A stretch of DNA of 50,006 nt from assembly GCA_020432165.1 (NCBI GenBank), contig JAGQGU010000018.1:53589-103594 (forward strand). Direction: 5' to 3'. The notes under the pieces are model-generated. The model saw only the letters and a program-made list of their open reading frames with translations, had not been told where the DNA came from and made no database searches. The stretch comes from Thermomicrobiales bacterium. Lineage in GTDB: Bacteria; Chloroflexota; Chloroflexia; Thermomicrobiales; UBA6265. Below are positions 1 to 7,747 of the stretch, one piece after another (positions within the stretch are counted from its first letter, which is position 1; the number at the start of each line of letters is the position of its first letter). Position numbers and translations under genes: made by a program.

Positions 1-15
1 CGTTGAGCGGCGTGG

Positions 16-70
16 CCCCCGGGTTTAGCCCGGGGGTTCCAGCCCTCAACACCGCATATAAAATGCGGTG
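16..70. repeat. Two 3'-end palindromes downstream of lysW
   Basis: Two perfect hairpins lie side by side. One at 16-36 has arms CCCCCGGG/CCCGGGGG, and one at 50-70 has arms CACCGCAT/ATGCGGTG around an AT-rich loop. Close relatives of the first occur at 7753-7773, 20388-20408, 25728-25746, 35409-35425 and 46405-46425. Relatives of the second occur at 18765-18782, 40313-40333 and 46162-46182. Both lie just beyond the lysW stop codon, as most other copies lie beyond other genes. There is no T-run, so a simple intrinsic terminator is not supported. Confidence 0.8.
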
Positions 71-82
71 CTACCGGTGGAT

Positions 83-253
83 CTACTCGCCCCAGTCTTC
101 GCCTTCTTCCGGGGCGAGGGCGAGCTCGACGGGATCAACACCCACCACCTCAAGATCAGCACCACACTCACCGCACGGCACGATCTCGCCAACTTCCACA
201 CCCACAACTTCGATCTCAGCATCGCACTCGGGGCAAATCGCTACAGCAGCCAT
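83..253 (-). CDS. lysW: LysW-type amino-group carrier protein
   Basis: This is a 56-residue acidic protein with two CxxC pairs (C7/C10 and C27/C30) that form a zinc ribbon, ending in EDWGE, the C-terminal tail typical of LysW. In known LysW systems the terminal glutamate gamma-carboxyl is joined to the amino group of alpha-aminoadipate (lysine) or glutamate (ornithine/arginine), so the intermediate is carried on the protein. The start at 253 is chosen because AAGGAG sits 7 nt upstream; the frame remains open further upstream but without a comparable site. It lies 104 nt after the second ornithine carbamoyltransferase gene, which favours a role in LysW-dependent ornithine/arginine synthesis. 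The LysX/ArgX ligase and later enzymes are not in this window. Confidence 0.93.
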   Translation of the reverse strand: MAAVAICPECDAEIEVVGVEVGEIVPCGECGADLEVVGVDPVELALAPEEGEDWGE

Positions 254-357
254 ATCATTTCTCCTTGTTTGCGCTTCCGCGCTACCTGTTACCGAATCCC
301 GACAGACCATCCGTCGGGGATACAAGACACATCATCGACACCATGCCGATATCACCC

Positions 358-1377
358 TCATGACGAAAACGGATTCCGATCGTCATGCAGCACCTGCAGC
401 AACACCGCCTTATGAACATGGAGTCGCGCCTCGGCCTGATCGAAGATGATACTTTGCAGACCATCCGCGACCTCGGGTTCGACTTCCTGTCCACGATGCA
501 ACGGCAGGCAGTGCATGAACACCGCCTCCGGCTTTGCCATTTCCATAATTTCCTGTGTGACCCGATAGGGTGCCAACGCAATCAGTTTGCCCGGAATTAC
601 CGTGCTACCCATGCTTTCGTGGACATCGGTATAGACGGCATCGACTCCTCGTACCGCTTCACGCGCGGTCCCGAACATCTGCAATCTTGCACCGGTCTGC
701 GCGGCCAATGCCTGGGCGGCAGACACGACCTGGGGATCGGGTCCAAATGCATTCGGGGAGGCAACATTCACATTCACACCGCTCCCCAACATGCTCAGCA
801 TGAGGCTGTGGCACATGTTGTTGCCATCACCAAGGTAGGCAAAGGTGAGATTCTCCAGCGTGCCGAAATGCTCGCGCAGGGCGAAAACATCGCTCATCGC
901 TTCCAGCGGGTGATCTTTGCTGGTGAGGGCGTTGAAGACCGGCACGGTGGCACCGCGCGCGAAATCCATCAACTCGGCAGGATCGGCAATGCGGATAGCA
1001 ATGGCATCGACATAGCGGCTGATGATCGCAGCAGTATCGCCCACGGTCTCACCGCGTTTCATCTGGAGATCCTGCGCGCCAAGGAAGATGGCTTGTCCGC
1101 CCATCTGCTCCATGCCTGCCTGGAAGGCCGTACGGGTGCGGGTGCTGGGATGCTGAAAGATCATGCCCAGCGTCTTGCCCATCAACCACATATGGCTGAT
1201 CTGCTTGTTCCTGGTGCGCTTGAGCATGGCGGCAGTATCCAGAATCGCGAGGCGCTCTTCCGGAGAGAGGCTGAGATCGGTGAGGATACTTCGCCCCTTC
1301 AGCGAATCCGTTAATCGCACTTCTTGCTCCTCGCCATCTTCGATCCAGGTCAGGGCTCGTGTCGTCGTTGCATTCAT
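358..1377 (-). CDS. argF: Ornithine carbamoyltransferase paralog with altered HPxQ motif
   Basis: This 339-residue protein of the aspartate/ornithine carbamoyltransferase family would join carbamoyl phosphate and ornithine to give citrulline. Visible motifs are STRTR (78-82, carbamoyl-phosphate loop), DHPLE (155-159), DxxxSMG (251-257, ornithine-binding loop) and HCLP (289-292). The usual HPxQ motif reads HPLE, so the Gln that normally contacts carbamoyl phosphate is Glu. The upstream paralog keeps Gln. The ATG at 1377 is 4 nt after the stop of that paralog and has no strong Shine-Dalgarno of its own, which suggests translational coupling; the open frame upstream overlaps the other gene. The SMG loop argues for an ornithine-like substrate, but a diverged specificity is possible. 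Confidence 0.88.
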   Translation of the reverse strand: MNATTTRALTWIEDGEEQEVRLTDSLKGRSILTDLSLSPEERLAILDTAAMLKRTRNKQISHMWLMGKTLGMIFQHPSTRTRTAFQAGMEQMGGQAIFLGAQDLQMKRGETVGDTAAIISRYVDAIAIRIADPAELMDFARGATVPVFNALTSKDHPLEAMSDVFALREHFGTLENLTFAYLGDGNNMCHSLMLSMLGSGVNVNVASPNAFGPDPQVVSAAQALAAQTGARLQMFGTAREAVRGVDAVYTDVHESMGSTVIPGKLIALAPYRVTQEIMEMAKPEAVFMHCLPLHRGQEVEPEVADGLQSIIFDQAEARLHVHKAVLLQVLHDDRNPFSS

Positions 1378-1381
1378 GGCG

Positions 1382-2461
1382 TTAGCACAGGGTATGCACA
1401 AGAAGAGCCTTGTGCATATGCAGCCGATTTTCGGCCTGATCGTAGATGATGCTGGCCGGACTATCGACCACTTCGCTGGCGACCTCTTCATCGCGGTGCA
1501 TCGGCAGGCAGTGCATGAAGAGCGCCTGCTTTCCGGCGGACTCCATGATCTCTGGCGTGACCTTGTAGGGTGCTAGACTGACTGCGCGATGGGCCGCATT
1601 CTCCTGCCCCATGCTGACATGGACATCGGTATAGACCACATCGGCGTCTTTCACGGCGGCATGAGCATCGGTGGTTGCGCCAATGTGGGCACCAGTGCTG
1701 TTCCCGATCCACTGCGCGTACTGCATAACCTGCTCGCTTGGTGCGTACTCGGCGGGAGTCGCGGCAGTGACAGAAACACCCATCGCCGCACCGGAGAGCA
1801 TGAGACTGGAGACCATATTGTTGCCGTCACCGAGGTAGGCGATCTTCAGGCCCTTCAGATCACCGAAGCGTTCGGTGAGGGTGAGCAGATCGGCCCACGC
1901 CTGCAGCGGATGGCAGAGATTGCTAAGACCGTTCATTACCGGAATGCTGGCGTTCTCGCCCATCTCGACCAGCGTATTGTGATCGTAGACACGGGCAACG
2001 ACGCCATCGACGTAGCGACTGAGGATCTGGGCAGTATCGGCGATCGTTTCACCGCGACTGGTCTGCAGATCGTTCACACCGAGGAAGATCGCCTGACCAC
2101 CCAACTGCGCCATTCCCGCTTCCAATGAAACGCGGGTGCGGGTGCTGGGCATCTGAAAGATCATGCCAATGCTCTTGCCCGTGAGATAGTGATGCGGTTG
2201 ACCGTTCTTGTGGAGTCGCTTCAGGCGCGAAGCCGTATCGATCACCTCGGCAACCTCTTCCGGAGTGAGATCAGTATCGGTGAGCAGATGTCGACCGCGC
2301 ATGCGCGTGCTGACCGAGAATGTCGGCAAAGCAGGCATAGTCGGCCCGCCCAGCAAACTGGTGCGATCAGTGGCCGGACCACTGGAGTTCTGCGTCACAC
2401 TCGGCAACGGCTGCAGCTGCGGTGTACTGGGTGCGAAATCTGTTTTGGCGGTCTGTTCCAT
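1382..2461 (-). CDS. argF: Ornithine carbamoyltransferase, first gene after the T-box
   Basis: A 359-residue carbamoyltransferase with the full ornithine-type motif set: STRTR (106-110), HPLQ (184-187), DVHVSMG (279-285) and HCLP (317-320). It should catalyse citrulline formation in the cytoplasm. The start at 2461 (MEQTAK) follows AAGGGTAGG with 6 nt spacing and lies just after the T-box leader. The frame is open much further upstream, but that part is the structured RNA leader. The first 50 residues are Pro/Ser/Thr-rich and extend beyond the usual start of the family, so an internal start near residue 42 or 54 cannot be excluded. A second carbamoyltransferase gene follows after 4 nt. Confidence 0.92.
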   Translation of the reverse strand: MEQTAKTDFAPSTPQLQPLPSVTQNSSGPATDRTSLLGGPTMPALPTFSVSTRMRGRHLLTDTDLTPEEVAEVIDTASRLKRLHKNGQPHHYLTGKSIGMIFQMPSTRTRVSLEAGMAQLGGQAIFLGVNDLQTSRGETIADTAQILSRYVDGVVARVYDHNTLVEMGENASIPVMNGLSNLCHPLQAWADLLTLTERFGDLKGLKIAYLGDGNNMVSSLMLSGAAMGVSVTAATPAEYAPSEQVMQYAQWIGNSTGAHIGATTDAHAAVKDADVVYTDVHVSMGQENAAHRAVSLAPYKVTPEIMESAGKQALFMHCLPMHRDEEVASEVVDSPASIIYDQAENRLHMHKALLVHTLC

Positions 2462-2524
2462 CGGTAACCTACCCTTGTGGTCGTGCTGACGCCGACTGGT
2501 GGCCACACAGTGTGGCTGCCAATC

Positions 2525-2745
2525 AAAGGGGCGAGAGACGTCGGTTCCCGCGGTACCACCCTTCTTGTGCAGATGCTGCACATCTCTTGGCTGTTGCTTG
2601 TCTGGAGGCCATCCACCCGATCCTACTTGCCAGAGGCTTTCTTCGGTCGGCTGCTCACGGACGCGTTCGGCGGCGGATCGCAGATATCGGGCTTGCACCG
2701 TTCCCGATTCGCTGGTGCGATAGTGCCGCGTACTTCTTCCGATCG
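2525..2745 (-). promoter_or_regulatory. T-box leader (tRNA-sensing), probably arginine-responsive
   Basis: All main T-box parts are visible on the minus strand. Stem I runs from about 2745 to 2644, with a GGAAGAAGTA specifier-loop 5' side and a GGTGCAAGCC distal loop. The 3' specifier side (GAA followed by CGCGTCCGTGAG, 2668-2654) holds the overlapping Arg codons CGC and CGT. A stem II-like region follows, then a stem III hairpin (TGTGCAG/CTGCACA). Next is the T-box motif AAGGGTGGTACCGCG at 2549-2563. The antiterminator folds canonically: AAGGG/CCCTT as A1, a TGGTACC bulge, and GCGGGA/TCTCGC as A2. TGGT would pair with a tRNA ending ACCA. The exact specifier register is not proven from sequence alone. 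Confidence 0.94.
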
Positions 2746-3058
2746 ACGCAGAACTGAATTGTGTGTGGGCTATCTGAGGTGATGGCGCTACTCGGCTGCG
2801 GCCGCTAGCGCCTGGTACGCACCACGCGCTGAAGCGGCCGTTTGGGAGAGCGGGAGTCGCGCTCCTGGCCGTGTATAGGCGCATTCTGTTTCAGCAACGT
2901 ACCAGTCATTGATCTTCTCCAGGGAGAAACTCCCCGTGCGCGATTGAATTCCACATTCGCGAAATCGGCGTCCAGGAGACACCCCACCCCGCACCCACCA
3001 TCAATGTGGGTACGAGGTGAATGTACGATGTCTGCGGCTCATGTGTCAAGTTTCTCAC
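2746..3058. other. Intergenic stretch upstream of the T-box leader
   Basis: This gap separates the end of the MFS gene (3059) from the T-box leader. The arginine-operon promoter must lie here on the minus strand, but I see no -35/-10 pair good enough to call. No convincing gene is present. Confidence 0.6.
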
Positions 3059-4348
3059 TTACGATTGTGAAGTTGCGTCCTGTACGATCTGGTCGAGAAC
3101 GACAGGTTCCACATCGATATCGTCCATCAGACTGAACATGGGGGATCGCAGCATGAAGATAGCGTTGAGGCCGAGAAGAACTGCCAACATGGCATACGCT
3201 GTCGGCAATCCCCAGGCGGAGAGTGCGGGTGTGGCCAACATAATACCCAGCGGCGAAGCAACCATGGCACCGGCACCGATGACACCGCTAACCCGTCCCA
3301 ACAGCTCAGGCTTGGTGATACGGAAGACCATCGCCTGAATCACCGGATTCACCATCCCGGAACCCACGCCCATAAGCGTGAAGGCAATCCAGGAGACCAG
3401 CAGAGGTGGCACGGCGATAAGCAGGATGACCGGTAGAGAAAGCAGCATGAGACTGACACGCATAATGGTGCTGCGCGAGATGCGATCACTCAGCTTCCCG
3501 ACCATCACACTGCCAACGAGTGCACCAGCACCGAGTCCACTAACGGCGAGTCCATAGGCGGTGGCGCTGTCCCACTCAGTCTTGGCCATATAGGGCAGGA
3601 GCACCGCGATCATCGGGGTGAATACCGCATTGATAACCAGCGCACCCGCTGTAAGTGGACGCAGTACCGAGTGCTTCCAAACGTACTGCAAGCCCTCCTT
3701 CATATCCTCGACCATCGAGGGCATCTCTTCACGGGCGACATGCAGATTCGGCACGATCAGCAACATAACAACTGCGGATAGAGCGAAGGCCCCAGCGTTG
3801 ATCCAGAGAACATTGGTAGCTCCCAGGATCGTGATGAGCACACCCGCCAATACCGCGCCAAAGAGCGTTGAAACTGCCGAGAAAATGCCCTGAATAGAGG
3901 TAACCTTTTCGATCTCGATACGTCCACGATCAGCGAGCTGCGGCAACATCTTGCCGCGAGCAGCGTATCCCGGTGCATCGAAGATGGCGCCAGCCACCAT
4001 GAGTGCAAGGAGAATCGGGAAGGTCAACAGATCCATCAGGAAGAGGAGCGGGACCAACGCGACCGTGACACCGCTTATGACATCCGAAAAGATGCTGAGA
4101 AACTTGGGGTTGGTACGGTCGGCAATGGCTCCACCCAGGAAGGACATGACCACACTGGGGAGCATAGTGGCCGCAGCCGTGATACCCATTTTGCCAGCGC
4201 TGCCGGTGAGCTCCAGCACGAACCAGGGAACAGCCAGGCCAGTGAGGTTGTTGCTGATCATCGAGACGAAGCCCGCACCCAGCATTGCGGTGAGCGGTCG
4301 ACGCGCTGGTGAGAACCAACTGTCGACCGCCGGTGTTTGTGAGGTCAT
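3059..4348 (-). CDS. MFS transporter, exporter type
   Basis: This is a 429-residue inner-membrane protein with about 12 hydrophobic segments and a positively charged loop after the second helix pair (GGAIADRTNPK), the usual MFS signature position. It resembles the EntS/macrolide-efflux branch of MFS proteins; the substrate is unknown. The ATG at 4348 overlaps the stop of the upstream small gene by ATGA, which favours this start over the slightly longer frame. It is the last gene of the DUF2089/DUF4097 operon. Four other MFS genes are present in the window at 13328, 19000, 28104 and 43896. Confidence 0.85.
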   Translation of the reverse strand: MTSQTPAVDSWFSPARRPLTAMLGAGFVSMISNNLTGLAVPWFVLELTGSAGKMGITAAATMLPSVVMSFLGGAIADRTNPKFLSIFSDVISGVTVALVPLLFLMDLLTFPILLALMVAGAIFDAPGYAARGKMLPQLADRGRIEIEKVTSIQGIFSAVSTLFGAVLAGVLITILGATNVLWINAGAFALSAVVMLLIVPNLHVAREEMPSMVEDMKEGLQYVWKHSVLRPLTAGALVINAVFTPMIAVLLPYMAKTEWDSATAYGLAVSGLGAGALVGSVMVGKLSDRISRSTIMRVSLMLLSLPVILLIAVPPLLVSWIAFTLMGVGSGMVNPVIQAMVFRITKPELLGRVSGVIGAGAMVASPLGIMLATPALSAWGLPTAYAMLAVLLGLNAIFMLRSPMFSLMDDIDVEPVVLDQIVQDATSQS

Positions 4349-4560
4349 GCTGCCTCTCGCAGTCTGCGCGTAAGTTCGCGGCGGGCGAGTTCCTCGCGGC
4401 ATTCTTCGGCACGACCGTGGATACGATCACCAAGTGCGATCAGCGTGTTCCCGAAGACGCGGCGGATACCACCCAAACCAGACTGGGACGTACGATAGTC
4501 CTTTTTGATGGACTCCTGCTTGCGATCAATCTCGACCTGCAGTGCTTCAATCATGTTCAT
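4345..4560 (-). CDS. Small charged helical protein
   Basis: This 71-residue hypothetical protein is rich in Arg, Glu and Lys, with predicted long helices and no signal peptide or membrane segment. I do not recognise a family. The start at 4560 is supported by GGAGAG 7 nt upstream; a second ATG follows two codons later. It overlaps the MFS gene by 4 nt and lies 141 nt after the DUF4097 gene, so co-transcription is likely. Tight coupling suggests a link with the transporter, but no function can be inferred. Confidence 0.65.
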   Translation of the reverse strand: MNMIEALQVEIDRKQESIKKDYRTSQSGLGGIRRVFGNTLIALGDRIHGRAEECREELARRELTRRLREAA

Positions 4561-4701
4561 GTCAGTTCTCTCCAAATCATTCCTGGGAAGGAATTGCGTG
4601 AGTTCTGACCCCCAATACGCTTCCGAAATGTGGATGGCCCAGCCCCAATCCCGGGCCATCCGTTCAGCCATTTGCATTGTCGCCCCAGAAGGGTGACGGT
4701 A

Positions 4702-6219
4702 TTACGCGTTCTTCTCCAGCTCGGCGAGGGCTTCATCGACACTGATCTCGCCACTCTTCACCTTTTCCAGCAACTCGGCCCGGCGAGTGGCGGTCTCCGG
4801 TGCGGGAGGTGTTTGCGGCGCTTCCGGTGCTTTTGGAGCCTCGGGGGCCGGCGGTGTCTCCGGCTCATTCCCGGATCTGCTGTCATCCACAACGACATTG
4901 AACTTGCTGGCAATATCCTTCAACCAACCCTTGGCGCGTTCGAGCTCGATATCGAGATTGATATTCACATCGCCGGTCTTGTCGCTGGCAGGAGCTTCTT
5001 CCCCATCAACGGGCTGGGCGTGCCGAGGCTGCTCATTGGTGAGCGTCAGGCTGCTATCGAGCGTGGCCTCAATGCGAATATCACCACTGACCGTCTTCGA
5101 GCTGAAATCCACACCGGTGCCCTCACCAATGACCCAATGGCCTTTGCCGGTACTGGTAAATCCCGGTGCATGGGTGTCTCCACTGACGCTCTTGGTACTC
5201 AGGCTGACACCCTCTGCGGGCACGGTGGCCCGAATGGTGATATCGCCAGAGACGCTATCGAATCCGAATGTTCCCTTGTTCGGGAAGGTGGCATCCACCT
5301 GAATATCGCCGGAAACGTTCACAATGCGTCCACCCTTGACGGTGGCATTCTGCAGGCGGATATCGCCGCTGGCACTACGCAGCGTCACCCAGCCGGTCGC
5401 ACCATCCACCTGAATATCGCCAGCGGCATTGTTGGCATCGATCGCGCCCGTGATACCTGAGAGACGAATATCACCATTCGCCGAAGCGGCACTGACATCG
5501 CCAGTGATACCGTTCGCCTGGAGATCACCATTGGCGGTGTGGAGCGCAAGACTCTTGCCACCCTGCACACGCAGATCGCCATTGGCTGTTTTCACATCGA
5601 GTTTGGCATCGACACCGGAGACCTGAATGTCACCGTTGGCGGTCTTGAACCAGGCTTCGCTGATATCAGCCATATGATTCGGTACACGCACGGTGAGATC
5701 GTAGCTAACATCGAGTCCGAACTTGAAGTCCTTGCTGCTCCAGTCGCTACTCTTGAATCCCTCACGAAGCTGGCTCTTGAGCTTGTTGGCGAGTCCGCCA
5801 ACGTGGCTACCAAATTGCCAGTTGGGTCGGAGGGTAACATCGTTGTCGATCTGCTGGAAGAACCAGTGGGTATGATCGGCATCGCCACCATTGGAGCGAT
5901 CGGCCCGAATTTCCACCTGGCTGATATCGGCGCCGACAACATGGATATCACCGTTTGTATTGGTGACGCGCAACATCAATGGAATATCGGCCGAGACATC
6001 GGCAGTAAAGAAAATGCTGTCACCTTCCATGCGGGCTTGATCAGACATGTTCTTGTGCTGATCGCTATCGTCATCGAATGCGGTGAAGCTATCTTCAGCC
6101 TGGGTTGCCGCATCGTCCAACTCGTGCTGGCGATCCTCCAGTTCGCGGGTCATATCTTCAAGTTCCTTGATGCGATCATTGAGATCACGGGTGAGATCGT
6201 CGCTGTTGTGCTGTGTCAT
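4702..6219 (-). CDS. DUF4097 family beta-repeat protein with SHOCT-like tail
   Basis: A 505-residue protein. The N-terminal 60 residues are acidic and probably coiled coil. The central part contains about eleven repeats of the form xANGDI or xVSGDI spaced roughly 15-25 residues, the repeat pattern of DUF4097/YvlB-like right-handed beta structures. The C-terminal 30 residues (LLEKVKSGEISVDEALAEL) form a short helical SHOCT-like motif, preceded by a Pro/Ala/Glu-rich linker. No signal peptide or transmembrane segment is seen, so a cytoplasmic or membrane-associated location is likely. Related proteins (YvlB, LiaX) belong to envelope-stress operons in Firmicutes; that role here is only an analogy. 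It starts 7 nt after the preceding gene. Confidence 0.88.
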   Translation of the reverse strand: MTQHNSDDLTRDLNDRIKELEDMTRELEDRQHELDDAATQAEDSFTAFDDDSDQHKNMSDQARMEGDSIFFTADVSADIPLMLRVTNTNGDIHVVGADISQVEIRADRSNGGDADHTHWFFQQIDNDVTLRPNWQFGSHVGGLANKLKSQLREGFKSSDWSSKDFKFGLDVSYDLTVRVPNHMADISEAWFKTANGDIQVSGVDAKLDVKTANGDLRVQGGKSLALHTANGDLQANGITGDVSAASANGDIRLSGITGAIDANNAAGDIQVDGATGWVTLRSASGDIRLQNATVKGGRIVNVSGDIQVDATFPNKGTFGFDSVSGDITIRATVPAEGVSLSTKSVSGDTHAPGFTSTGKGHWVIGEGTGVDFSSKTVSGDIRIEATLDSSLTLTNEQPRHAQPVDGEEAPASDKTGDVNINLDIELERAKGWLKDIASKFNVVVDDSRSGNEPETPPAPEAPKAPEAPQTPPAPETATRRAELLEKVKSGEISVDEALAELEKNA

Positions 6220-6226
6220 GGTGTTG

Positions 6227-6613
6227 TTACCTTTCTTCTACGCTGATTTCGATGTGATTGCCGTCGTTATCGATATTGATGAGCTTGCCGATAAAGCCTT
6301 CTTCTACACTCCTGCGAACTTCGGTGAAGTCCGGCACTTTGCCGGGAGCGACCTTGTTGGCGAGATTGAGTCCGGTGGTTACGAGTCCGAAGGGAAGCAC
6401 AAGATCGATATCTTCGTTGCCGGACTTGTTGGTGATCTTGATGCGGACACTGCGTGGTCCAACGGGTTTCGGTGGTGGCGGTGGTGCTGCGGTGCGCTCG
6501 AAGCGATCCATTGCTTCCAGCAGTCGCGCTCCCTCATCCGGAGTGATGGTGCCATCCTGCACCATCTGCAGAATGGTGAAGCGCTCATCGGGCAACCCGC
6601 CCTGGGGTGTCAT
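6227..6613 (-). CDS. SHOCT-like domain protein
   Basis: This 128-residue protein has an N-terminal helical motif (ILQMVQDGTITPDEGARLLEAM, residues 14-35, read here as two shorter parts: ILQMVQDGTI and TPDEGARLLEAM). A Pro-rich linker follows, then a mixed alpha/beta C-terminal domain of about 75 residues. The first motif matches the N-terminal module found in YvlB/LiaX-type proteins. Its ATG overlaps the stop of the DUF2089 gene by 4 nt, and the DUF4097 gene begins 7 nt after it, so the three are translated together. It is probably a partner of its neighbours. The C-terminal domain is not assigned. Confidence 0.8.
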   Translation of the reverse strand: MTPQGGLPDERFTILQMVQDGTITPDEGARLLEAMDRFERTAAPPPPPKPVGPRSVRIKITNKSGNEDIDLVLPFGLVTTGLNLANKVAPGKVPDFTEVRRSVEEGFIGKLINIDNDGNHIEISVEER

Positions 6614-7017
6614 GATTGGCTCCTTTCATTGAGGCTCGCCATCAGGGTGGCAGCTGTTTCGGCGGTGATGGTGCCATTGCTCAGGCGTTCGAGAATCGAG
6701 CGACGCTCTTCTCGTTCCTGACTCGGGCGCAGTTTGCGCTGCTCGTTGAAACCAAGCTGATTGACAACATCGTCGAGACGGGCGCGAACCGTGGGATAGC
6801 TGATGCCGAGATCGACTTCGATATCCTTGATGACACCCTTGTTGCGAATAAAGGATTCGAGAAAGTTCAGTGAATCCCCTGGCAGCCGACTGAGGCTATT
6901 GAGAAGGAAGTGACCCTCAATCGCCGTGCCGCAGGTCTCGCACTCCAGTCGAGTGACATGGAGGGGATCGCCGCAGGTGGGGCAATCGGTTCGGACCGGG
7001 TACTGAGGGGTAGGCAT
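6610..7017 (-). CDS. DUF2089 family zinc-ribbon/HTH regulator
   Basis: This 135-residue protein starts with a zinc ribbon (CPTCG then CETCG). A helix-turn-helix-like segment (GISYPTVRARLDDVV) follows, and then a C-terminal helical motif (ILERLSNGTITAETAATLM). This layout is that of DUF2089 proteins, thought to be transcription regulators. The start at 7017 has AGGAG 9 nt upstream. A longer frame to 7113 is ruled out because the -10 box lies at 7114-7119. It is the first gene of the operon and the inverted repeat over its promoter makes autoregulation plausible. Confidence 0.85.
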   Translation of the reverse strand: MPTPQYPVRTDCPTCGDPLHVTRLECETCGTAIEGHFLLNSLSRLPGDSLNFLESFIRNKGVIKDIEVDLGISYPTVRARLDDVVNQLGFNEQRKLRPSQEREERRSILERLSNGTITAETAATLMASLNERSQS

Positions 7018-7113
7018 ATTGATTATCTCCTGATGGGGTATCGCCCCGGCTGAATGGGGCGATTTCCCGAACATCCGTCGAACCGGAGGGGGTCGTTCCG
7101 CTTCGATAGTCAA

Positions 7114-7142
7114 ATCCTAGAACAGGACATTGATAATGTCAA
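7114..7142 (-). promoter_or_regulatory. Sigma70-type promoter with operator for the DUF2089 operon
   Basis: On the minus strand TTGACA (7142-7137) and TAGGAT (7119-7114) are separated by exactly 17 nt. A perfect inverted repeat GACATT-N3-AATGTC (7126-7140) overlaps the -35 box and the spacer, so a bound protein would block RNA polymerase. The AT-rich stretch upstream (7141-7190) repeats TTGATA/TTGACA-like words. Confidence 0.75.
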
Positions 7143-7447
7143 TAGTCATATTGAAAATATTTATATCCATGTTGATATTTATTACTGGTGGGTAGAGATT
7201 GGTGGGGGATAGCTGGTAGATGGTGCGAGATGAATCGGTAGAGGGGCAGCTGGTCTGCCCCAGAGGGGAGGCCAGCTCCCTTGCTACCAATCTCGCCAGA
7301 GACGTTTTATTCGAGACCTGCCTATGAAATAGACGTTGGACCGGCGCGCTGCGCCGGGGGGTCCTGCGGAACCGCTTCGCGGTTCGCAGGATCGTGGCGG
7401 TATAATCCGCTTAGTTATGGTGTGGGAATGCAATCCGGGAGCGCAAA
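7143..7447. other. Intergenic stretch with hairpins before the 93-residue protein gene
   Basis: It holds an AT-rich segment next to the DUF2089 promoter and a spaced inverted repeat (GAGATTGGT near 7195, ACCAATCTC near 7287). Two strong hairpins follow: CCGGCGCGCTGCGCCGG (7341-7357), and a longer one at 7362-7390 (arms CCTGCGGAACCGC/GCGGTTCGCAGG with one bulged base). A TATAAT box at 7401-7406 probably serves the plus-strand gene at 7448, but no good -35 is seen. No gene is recognised. Confidence 0.55.
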
Positions 7448-7729
7448 ATGAGCGGATTCGATATTGGTGATGTAGTGAAGGTGGAGATGCCGCGCGGCAA
7501 GAATAGTCGCGGGGTGGAGGGTGTGCACATGATGTACACCACCAGCCAGGAAGCCAAGTGCGATGGTGCCGTTGGCACGATCACCGATATCAAGCCGGAT
7601 GGCACGCACGGGATTCCGCTCTACCTGGTGGATTTCACGAAGAACGAGAACAGGTGGATGCCGCCGTATATTCGCTACTGGTTCCGGGCGGACTGGATCG
7701 TGAAGCAGGAAGCGAAGGTCGCGCGGTAA
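7448..7729 (+). CDS. Hypothetical 93-residue protein
   Basis: This is a small soluble protein of unknown family, with mostly beta-type sequence and a segment GxVGTITDIKPDG followed by LYLVDF, reminiscent of SH3-like or KOW-like barrels; that resemblance is only an impression. CGGGAG lies about 6 nt upstream of the ATG and a TATAAT box lies 40 nt upstream. It stands alone, convergent with the DNA methyltransferase gene. Confidence 0.6.
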   Translation: MSGFDIGDVVKVEMPRGKNSRGVEGVHMMYTTSQEAKCDGAVGTITDIKPDGTHGIPLYLVDFTKNENRWMPPYIRYWFRADWIVKQEAKVAR

Positions 7730-7747
7730 CACCTCATTCGCTGCGAG

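Noticed and set aside
2462-2884. N-terminal extension of the first ornithine carbamoyltransferase
   Set aside because: The open frame here is the T-box RNA; the real start has its own ribosome site at 2468-2476.
7018-7113. Longer form of the DUF2089 protein
   Set aside because: Transcription from the promoter at 7114-7142 would begin close to this stretch, too late for a start at 7113; the zinc ribbon begins after 7017.
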